In this document: positions 55,591 to 61,776 of the stretch, one piece after another | How positions within the stretch are numbered: the stretch's first letter is position 1 | Layout of the letters: the number at the start of each line of letters is the position of its first letter | Assembly (NCBI GenBank): GCA_009784945.1 | Contig: WQXH01000007.1 | Coordinates: 1-61,776 of the forward strand | From: Coriobacteriia bacterium | Lineage (GTDB): Bacteria; Actinomycetota; Coriobacteriia; Coriobacteriales; UBA8131 | Direction of reading: 5' to 3' | Length of the DNA: 61,776 nucleotides | Notes under the pieces: generated by a model | The model's input: only the letters and a program-made list of their open reading frames with translations | Database searches by the model: none | What the model was told of the DNA's origin: nothing | Position numbers and translations under genes: made by a program

Positions 55591-56181
55591 TTGTATTGTC
55601 GTCAGTGCGGTGTGGAAAGTATGGCAGGTGCCAGGTTCTGTTGGCAGTGCGGGCAAGCTTTTGCTACTGAAGCTACACCATGTTTGGATAGCCCTGCAAA
55701 CGAACAGGCGCAGACGATGGTGCTGAGTGCCTATCAGCAAGGGGAAGCGCCTGTGTACATCGATAGTTACCAAACGGGTTCACAGCCTGCTCCGCAAGCT
55801 GATCAGCTCAGCGGATTAGCCGTTGTAGCAATAATACTCAATGCCATTGCCCTTGCATTCTTCATTTTCTTTGTGCAGCCAATGGGGCTCTTTGGCTTTC
55901 TTGTTTTGCCGATCAGCTTCGTCTTTGCACTTATTGGCATGGTTTTGGGAATCATCGCTATCATCAAAGGGGCTTCCCCACTTTCTTGGGCTGCCCTTGC
56001 ACTCTCCCTGGTCATATTAGTGGGCTCTGCACTCTTTGCTTTTTATCTGTACAACCTGATTGTCGCAAGCATGAGTGGCTTTTTTGAATTAGGCACGTCT
56101 GCGCTCGAAACAATCAACAAGCTGTTGGAGTTTGATCCATCTCAGTTGATTCCCAATTTTGGTCTGGATTTTTTCAGATAG
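55591..56181 (+). CDS. Zinc-ribbon membrane protein with DUF4190-like segments
   Basis: The 196-residue protein starts with a double zinc knuckle (YCRQCG, then FCWQCG, residues 2-20), has a hydrophilic linker and then two to three membrane segments (about 75-100, 105-130, 135-160) resembling the DUF4190 family, plus a short amphipathic end. The start is TTG at 55591 behind GAGAGGT. Such zinc-ribbon membrane proteins are common in gut Actinobacteria and Firmicutes; no function is known. The 262-bp gap upstream contains no gene that I can see. Confidence 0.75.
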   Translation: MYCRQCGVESMAGARFCWQCGQAFATEATPCLDSPANEQAQTMVLSAYQQGEAPVYIDSYQTGSQPAPQADQLSGLAVVAIILNAIALAFFIFFVQPMGLFGFLVLPISFVFALIGMVLGIIAIIKGASPLSWAALALSLVILVGSALFAFYLYNLIVASMSGFFELGTSALETINKLLEFDPSQLIPNFGLDFFR

Positions 56182-56192
56182 CAAAACAGAGG

Positions 56193-56519
56193 AACAATTG
56201 CTTAGCGAGCGGAGCAATCCAGCTTGTCTGGGTTGCGTAGCTTAGCGGAGCGAATCGTAGTGCACTTTTATGGGGCCCCCGCAAGGTACACTGAGCGTAG
56301 CGAAGGACTTTGTGGGGAGAAGGAGCGATTGCGCAGCGAGCGGAGCAATCCAGCTTGCCTGGGTTGCGTAGCTTAGCGGAGCGAATCGTAGTGCACTTTT
56401 ATGGGGCCCCCGCAAAGTACACTGAGCGTAGCGAAGGACTTTGTGGGGAGAAGGAGCGATTGCGCAGCGAGCGGAGCAATCCAGCTTGCCTGGGTTGCGT
56501 AGCTTAGCGGAGCGAATCG
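56193..56519. repeat. 131-bp tandem repeat, about 2.5 copies, next to ssrA
   Basis: GCGAGCGGAGCAATCC occurs at 56205, 56336 and 56467, giving a period of exactly 131 bp; units differ by only a few bases. Each unit is built from shorter imperfect motifs of the GCGGAGCGAA kind. The array ends 5 bp before the mature 3' end of tmRNA. Confidence 0.9.
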
Positions 56520-56524
56520 CGACG

Positions 56525-56876
56525 TGGTGGAGGCGCGGAGAATCGAACTCCGGTCCATACTGACTTGTCAAAAGGCATCTCCAGGCTCAGTCATTGATTG
56601 AGTCTCAAATTGTGGCTGGCTCAGTGACAGACCTTCCAAATTCCAGTTGGTTCAGTCTTTTCTCTCTCCATACCAACTACGTGAGAGAGAGCATTCTCCT
56701 AAGTGGCGTCGCATCAGTGGCGGAGAATAACACTGAATTGACGTCGCTGCTCTAATTAGGCAGCGAGTGCATATTGCGGTTTGCCAATTAATTTGACAGT
56801 ACCCCTGTTTAACGTGGCGAGGAGACCACGACCTGCTTCCTTTATCAAAACCAATATGTCGAAACCAGTCGCCCCC
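56525..56876 (-). ncRNA. ssrA: Transfer-messenger RNA
   Basis: The 352-nt RNA has the tmRNA 5' end GGGGGCGACTGGTTTCGACA and 3' end GGACCGGAGTTCGATTCTCC followed by GCGCCTCCACCA; the acceptor stem includes a G3-U70 pair for alanylation. A pseudoknot can be drawn (CGTGG/CCACG with loop CTCCT pairing AGGGG). The tag reading frame ends TAT GCA CTC GCT GCC TAA (YALAA). The most likely resume codon is GGC, giving GKPQYALAA. It rescues stalled ribosomes with SmpB. Confidence 0.97.
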
Positions 56877-56960
56877 AATTATACAAACACCTTGCCAGGG
56901 TTTAAGGAAGTTTCGAGTCTTTCAAGGTGCAGGCAAGCAGTATAGCAGATGACAATGTTA

Positions 56961-56992
56961 TGCCCCTGCTACGAGGCAGCGTAGCAGGGGCA
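56961..56992 (-). terminator. Terminator-like hairpin behind the repeat-protein gene
   Basis: TGCCCCTGCTACG and CGTAGCAGGGGCA form a 13-bp perfect stem with a 6-base loop, 22 bp behind the stop of the minus-strand giant gene and upstream of ssrA. It separates the two transcripts. Confidence 0.75.
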
Positions 56993-57014
56993 ATGGCTGG
57001 GGAGGGGGTGTTAT

Positions 57015-60000
57015 TTAAAGGACAAGCTCCCTATGTCTTGCTTGGGCATAATACTCTTCTTCTTCAATCTGGTTATTGGCATCCACACGCACACTGACAA
57101 AGAGTGCGACGGCACATATCACTCCAGACAGTAGCAGAACTATGAAGGCCGCCGTGTAGGAGTCAATCATTATCATGGCATGTGTAAAGCTTTGAGTAAC
57201 AACAAGCAATATGAGAATAGCTGCCGTAACAACCATGCCTACTACGAAGAGTGCAGTCGTTAAACCTGAGTAGTTGATACGCTGGTTGTTTCTCTGCTCT
57301 CGCCTCACTCCTTCTCTCGCAGCTCTGCGAGCATCAGCTTCTCTCGTATCATCATCGTGGTCATCAAGTCTTGGATGACGTATGTAGCGAATCAAGAGCA
57401 TGAGCGCTATGAGTGCCATAAGCAGTGTGCTGATGAGATTTACCAGCGACCAATGACCTTCATCCTCTCCAATGATCCTTGGTACTTCTTGCTCATGAAT
57501 CTCTGCTGGCTGATTGCCTGTCACTATTACCGGTGTTAGTGCAGATGCCTCGCTTGCATCCCTTTCGCTTTCAATAGGCGTGTATCCTGTTGGGCTCGAT
57601 GGCGGATACACCGGCACACTCGGGGCTGCCGGAGGCTGCACTATCACAGCAGGTGGCGGTGTGGGCGGCACATATGGTGCAGGTGGCATAATCTGCACAG
57701 GCGGTGCAGGCTGTTGCGGCGGCACAATGACAATGGGTGGCTGCGGCGGCTGCGGGGGAACCACGATAACCGGCGGCTGTGGCTGAGGCTGTGGCTGCGG
57801 TTGAGGGATAGCTACCCACACCGCATAGAGCCTGGTGTCCTCATAGACCCTGAAGTTTTGTCCAGCAATGTAGGCTGCACCTCCTGTTGCAGTAAATGAC
57901 CAGCCAACAAAGGTAAAGCCGGTTCTTTGCAGACTGCCAGGAGAAGCTGCAGCAACTGAGCTTCCTGGTGTGCGAATCACCGTAACAGGTGGCGTGCCCG
58001 TGCCACCATTGGCATAGTAAGTAATCGATACGCGATTATCATTGACTCGTGCGTTAATTGCAACCGTCGAACTCCTTGCCTCACCAACAGCTAGCACGAT
58101 TCTGAAGCCGTTGGGTGTACCAGCACTGGAAGTCCTGCTGTAATAACCACCATCATTGGCAACAACTACACCCACACTCGCTCCATAATTGGGATTTGGT
58201 GCTCCGTTAGACAGAGTTGGGCGTATGTCTATGGCCTTTGCCTTGGACTCCTGAAGCACTTCTGCTTGAGTGCCCTGAACAGCGCTAAGGTTCTTCGTAA
58301 AGCCGTAGGCACTGATGGCATAGCCGTTGCTGATGACCCAGTCGCCAACCAATACAAGACCTTTGGCGGTGGTGGTATTGTAATCTGAGTCGGTTACCGA
58401 GTAGTTAACGATGTAACTCGATTGATTAATACTGGTATTGACCAGGTGGTCAAGTATGACCACCTGAGCGGGCGTAAGCGCAGGCCCATCCTCAAGGTCG
58501 CTTACTGTAACACCCTGCAAATAACTCGGCGCTGAGTCTGTTGGGCCACCCCTTGGGAAGGAAGCTCCTACGGCTACCACCTTTACAGGCGGCACCGTGA
58601 GCACGGGCGGGGTTCCGTTGGAAATCAGCAGACTTACGGTAACAGAGGCGGTCTTGTCTTCATCTACCCAGAAGGTAACATTGAAGCGGTCTCCTTCTAT
58701 CATGGTGCCCGCCAGATTACTAAACGCAACACCTGTACCTTGCTTAAGCGCAGTTGACAAAGCCTTGGTGCCGCTTTCGGAGCCCATGGTACCCAAACGC
58801 AAATACGAAGCTGCGCCAGAGAGAGCCAGGAACTGTCTTTCGATGGTTGCAAAGGCGCCCGATGCCAAGGCATTGGCTTCGGTGGTATTAATGATGAAGT
58901 CGCCGGCCACAATGGCATAGTTGTCTCCGTTGGTACCTGTTTTGGTGTCTTCATGCACTTTTGCGGTTATGGTGCGAAGCACTGCGGGGCTCTCTAAAAG
59001 GCTTAGGACCGGATAGTAATTTCCTACCGCAGCAGTGTACCCTGCTGTACTATTGACCGTAATACTCGAGGAGGGCAAAGCTGTTCCTTCAGAAGTCCAG
59101 GCCAAGGCGTTGGAAAGCTGCTTGATCTGAGCAGGCCTGTCGCTTGCAGAGACATCTGCCCGCTTTACGATGAACGAACTTGCGCGCAAAATGTAGTCGT
59201 CATTCCACACAAAGGTGCCATCATTGATGATAACCGCGCGCGAAACCGTAGCAGTATTTCCTGCACTGTCGGTTACCGTATAGGTCACCTTGGTAACTGA
59301 AGCAAGGTTGGTAGCAATGGTAGGCGTGCCGCCTACGATGGAAACAGTAAGCGGAATACCTGCCGCATCATCTTCTACATCCGTTGCCGTAACACCTTGC
59401 ATGAGCTGAGCGAGGGTTACCGAGCCCGGATTAGAGCTGATGGGGATGACGAGGGGCTTTGGTGTCGCATTGATTAATGGTGGGTTACCCAAGGCTACGC
59501 TCACTGTTAGGGTAGCGGAAATGTTGCTGTCTGCATCGGTTATGACTACCTGGTAACTTCCTATTGCCTGCTCGCCGGTTGGACGGGTATTGAAGCCATC
59601 ATAGGCATCAACCTTAACTGTAAGATTGGAGAGTGAGCCGCTTGCATTGGCCAAACGGGCTCCTGCTCCTAAAGCCTCAAGGAGGGCGAGCTCAACACCA
59701 CGAGCATCATTTTGAATGGCATCAGCCTGAAGTGGGTTCAAGCTGAGGTTATTGCCAAAGATGAAATAGCTGTTTTCTGTCTCGCCACTTGGCCCTTGTT
59801 CCAAGACCTCAGCATCCACGACCTCTGCCTGCACAATGCGTACTATGGGAGGCCCACTGGTGGGAAAGTCTACGCCGTTTACCGTGATATTGTAGGTATT
59901 GACTGCCTGGCTATAACCTCCGAGACTGGTAAAGGATACCTGCGCTGAGGGCAGGAGGGAGCCTATGCTCACCGAGGAGGATTCGTTTGAGCCGGCGTAG

Positions 60001-61776
60001 AGCTTGGCATCAGTATTGGAGCGCACCTGCGCAAGCCTGGCAGCCTCATCGGTAGCTACGCTTGCAGAGCGGATAACGAAGGGCTTGGCATACAGTATGC
60101 GTCCCTCCCCTACCTCATAGCGCCCGTCGTTAACCACAACAAGACGCTCGGCTGTAGCAGTATTACCATCTGCATCGGTTACCTCGTAGTGCATCTGATA
60201 CTGACCCACCTCGGCGGTATTGACTGCAGAGCCAACAGCCGTGGCAATAACATCTGAGGTGATGTCCTTTGGTACATTAGACACAAAGCCAGGTGTGCCG
60301 GCCTTTCCATCGCCGTCAGGGTCGGTTGCCGTGACCTCATACATATTGTTCCACTGTGTTGGAAGAATCGCTCCAGTGGGTCTGCTGCCAGCAGGGCCAA
60401 TCCATATCTCAACGGGTGTACTGGCAACGATAACGGGAGGTAGGCCGTCTGACACCACTCCGTTAATCTTGGCTTGCTGCACGCTGGCAGGAATTCCCAG
60501 GATGCCAAAGGTGATTTCATAAGACCCGGGCTCTGGTTCAAAGCCTCCAGTGCCGTAGAGAACAAGGGTTGGATCCGGCGCCGACGCTACGAGCTTAACG
60601 ACTTGTGCGTAGGCTTTACTTGCATAATTGCTTGCAGTTTGAATTGCGGCGGCCTCAGTGGTGTTGACATAGAAGTTTGATGCGTAGACGGCATACTGGC
60701 TGTCTTTATTTCCTGGATCCACATCGTCAGCAATTACCACCAGTCCGATGATTTCCTTTTCGGTGGCATAGTCTAAAACCACCCAAACAAAGTCGTAGGA
60801 ACCAGGGCTAGCGGTTGCGGTGGTGTAGCCAGCTGGAATGCCGTCTTTTAATGCAACAGTAAGTGGATTGCCTTCGCAATCAAAGGCTTCGGCATAGGAA
60901 AGCGTCTTGACATCAGACTCATCACGGGTCACGTCTGACTGTTTGATGACAAAGTCCCGTGCTCCAATGATAATACCTTCGTCACCGTCGGTAGGTTCGA
61001 TAAGGTAGCGCCCATCAGTTACCACCACTGCGCGGTAGGCCGTGGTTGTATTGTTGTGGTCATCGGTTGCAACATAGCGCACCTTATATACACCAATACT
61101 TGCCGTGTTGATGCTTGTAGGCACTCCCATCTCATCTAAGACGGTAACCTGCATGGTGGTGTACAGTGCCTTTGTCCTGCCGTCTGAGTCACTTACCCAA
61201 ACGGGATAGTCTTCTGCGTCCGTTACCTCAAGGTATGCTTTGAGATCCTCTGCTGTCATTGTGTACGAAACGCCAGGGGTCTGAGCTATCAACAGCGGCT
61301 TTTGAGTAAAGTTAATGTCAGGGCCAGATCCGGCGGCAATGTCAACAGCAATAGTCTTGGTTACGCTCCTCGCTTCATCAACGGCAAGGACTATGTTGAA
61401 CAGCCCGGGAGTTTTATCGTAGTAGTCATCATCGTCTGCAACCACCACGGCTACTTCAAGGCCAAAGTTGGGATTTGGCACGTTACCTGGCAAAGTGGGA
61501 CGTACGTCGATAGCCTTGGCCCTAGACTCAAAGAGGACTTCGGCCTCGTCTCCATCGACGTCTCCAATGGACTTGGCATAACCAAAGGCGCTGATGGCAT
61601 AGCCATCAATAATGTCCCAATCACCCACGAGCACAAGGCCACTTGCAAGAGTAGTATTGTGGTCTGAGTCGGTAACTTGATAGCTCACCTTGAAGACTCC
61701 TTGATCTACGGAGCTGTCTACTATGTCGGTATAGCTCACCTGATCTACGGTAAGGTCTGGGCCGTCTTCTGAGTCA
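57015..61776 (-). CDS. Giant surface repeat protein, 3' part (runs off the window)
   Basis: The frame is open to the window edge; about 1587 C-terminal residues are visible. They consist of alternating beta-domains resembling DUF5011/HYR-type immunoglobulin-like repeats (patterns such as VTDSDHNTT, VVVNDGRY, YAISAFGY, REARS). A Flg_new/InlB-type repeat (about residues 1245-1320 of the visible part; YYANGGTG, GWSFTATGG, LYAVWV) follows, then a proline-rich spacer of about 85 residues (PQPQPQPQ). The end is a multi-pass membrane anchor (WSLVNLISTLLMALIALML, a charged loop, then three more segments). There is no LPxTG. The first and last repeat units are close duplicates. Likely adhesin or wall-spanning stalk. 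Confidence 0.88.
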   Translation of the reverse strand, partial: DSEDGPDLTVDQVSYTDIVDSSVDQGVFKVSYQVTDSDHNTTLASGLVLVGDWDIIDGYAISAFGYAKSIGDVDGDEAEVLFESRAKAIDVRPTLPGNVPNPNFGLEVAVVVADDDDYYDKTPGLFNIVLAVDEARSVTKTIAVDIAAGSGPDINFTQKPLLIAQTPGVSYTMTAEDLKAYLEVTDAEDYPVWVSDSDGRTKALYTTMQVTVLDEMGVPTSINTASIGVYKVRYVATDDHNNTTTAYRAVVVTDGRYLIEPTDGDEGIIIGARDFVIKQSDVTRDESDVKTLSYAEAFDCEGNPLTVALKDGIPAGYTTATASPGSYDFVWVVLDYATEKEIIGLVVIADDVDPGNKDSQYAVYASNFYVNTTEAAAIQTASNYASKAYAQVVKLVASAPDPTLVLYGTGGFEPEPGSYEITFGILGIPASVQQAKINGVVSDGLPPVIVASTPVEIWIGPAGSRPTGAILPTQWNNMYEVTATDPDGDGKAGTPGFVSNVPKDITSDVIATAVGSAVNTAEVGQYQMHYEVTDADGNTATAERLVVVNDGRYEVGEGRILYAKPFVIRSASVATDEAARLAQVRSNTDAKLYAGSNESSSVSIGSLLPSAQVSFTSLGGYSQAVNTYNITVNGVDFPTSGPPIVRIVQAEVVDAEVLEQGPSGETENSYFIFGNNLSLNPLQADAIQNDARGVELALLEALGAGARLANASGSLSNLTVKVDAYDGFNTRPTGEQAIGSYQVVITDADSNISATLTVSVALGNPPLINATPKPLVIPISSNPGSVTLAQLMQGVTATDVEDDAAGIPLTVSIVGGTPTIATNLASVTKVTYTVTDSAGNTATVSRAVIINDGTFVWNDDYILRASSFIVKRADVSASDRPAQIKQLSNALAWTSEGTALPSSSITVNSTAGYTAAVGNYYPVLSLLESPAVLRTITAKVHEDTKTGTNGDNYAIVAGDFIINTTEANALASGAFATIERQFLALSGAASYLRLGTMGSESGTKALSTALKQGTGVAFSNLAGTMIEGDRFNVTFWVDEDKTASVTVSLLISNGTPPVLTVPPVKVVAVGASFPRGGPTDSAPSYLQGVTVSDLEDGPALTPAQVVILDHLVNTSINQSSYIVNYSVTDSDYNTTTAKGLVLVGDWVISNGYAISAYGFTKNLSAVQGTQAEVLQESKAKAIDIRPTLSNGAPNPNYGASVGVVVANDGGYYSRTSSAGTPNGFRIVLAVGEARSSTVAINARVNDNRVSITYYANGGTGTPPVTVIRTPGSSVAAASPGSLQRTGFTFVGWSFTATGGAAYIAGQNFRVYEDTRLYAVWVAIPQPQPQPQPQPPVIVVPPQPPQPPIVIVPPQQPAPPVQIMPPAPYVPPTPPPAVIVQPPAAPSVPVYPPSSPTGYTPIESERDASEASALTPVIVTGNQPAEIHEQEVPRIIGEDEGHWSLVNLISTLLMALIALMLLIRYIRHPRLDDHDDDTREADARRAAREGVRREQRNNQRINYSGLTTALFVVGMVVTAAILILLVVTQSFTHAMIMIDSYTAAFIVLLLSGVICAVALFVSVRVDANNQIEEEEYYAQARHRELVL

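Noticed and set aside
56193-56519. CRISPR-like array
   Set aside because: The repeat is a 131-bp tandem unit without unique spacers, and there are no cas genes.
56878-56883. TATAAT as the ssrA promoter -10
   Set aside because: On the minus strand it lies only one base before the mature 5' end, too close for a transcription start at that G; the acceptor stem fixes the 5' end, so the match is either coincidental or belongs to another start.

Overview
The window (about 48-50% GC by eye) looks like chromosome of a low-to-mid-GC actinobacterium, most likely a host-associated anaerobe of the class Coriobacteriia. The evidence is the rpsL-rpsG-fusA / S10 / spc / secY-adk order, a zinc-type S14, an EFR1-type flavodoxin/ferredoxin gene, and giant surface proteins with LPxTG, Spy0128-like and Flg_new-like modules. 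The class is inferred; no 16S gene or taxon-specific marker is present.

Region 1 (1-11.4 kb) is an accessory island beginning at the 3' end of a tRNA-Ala(GGC) gene. It holds an AAA_14/DUF4143 ATPase, an AadA-like nucleotidyltransferase and two complete AbiE-type type IV toxin-antitoxin pairs, each with a palindromic promoter element. It also holds a third AbiE copy truncated at both ends, relics of a conjugative-element accessory protein, of a CdiA-CT/phage-head-type toxin domain and of a RelB/DinJ-PIN module, and two copies of a palindromic MITE-like element.

Region 2 (11.4-28.2 kb) is mixed metabolism and signalling. It has a CPBP protease, a divergent TetR/EFR1 pair with a perfect operator-like palindrome, an ECF sigma factor with a DUF4179 anti-sigma-like membrane protein, a CDP-alcohol phosphatidyltransferase and an internally deleted relic of the AadA-like gene. 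It continues with a class II aldolase, ThpR, a two-component system beside a PAP2-like protein, and a DUF1836 regulator. An ABC exporter follows whose first permease carries a -1 frameshift at an A6 run, then a CapA-family protein.

Region 3 (28.2-46.9 kb) is core information processing, all on the minus strand: str (rpsL, rpsG, fusA), S10 and spc genes through secY and adk, then dnaE. There is no tuf between fusA and rpsJ. Several intergenic spacers inside this operon carry palindromic or duplicated repeats of a family that also sits upstream of rpsL. rpsL and secY appear to start with TTG.

Region 4 (46.9-61.8 kb) is a surface-protein region. A 2427-residue protein contains an internal LPTTG sorting signal followed in frame by a second signal peptide and a second membrane protein, so it looks like a fusion of two exported proteins. 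It is followed by a lipoprotein, a 33-residue membrane peptide, a zinc-ribbon membrane protein, a 131-bp tandem repeat that ends at the tmRNA gene (ssrA), and the 3' part of another giant repeat protein that runs off the window. The two giant proteins end in the same kind of multi-pass membrane anchor.
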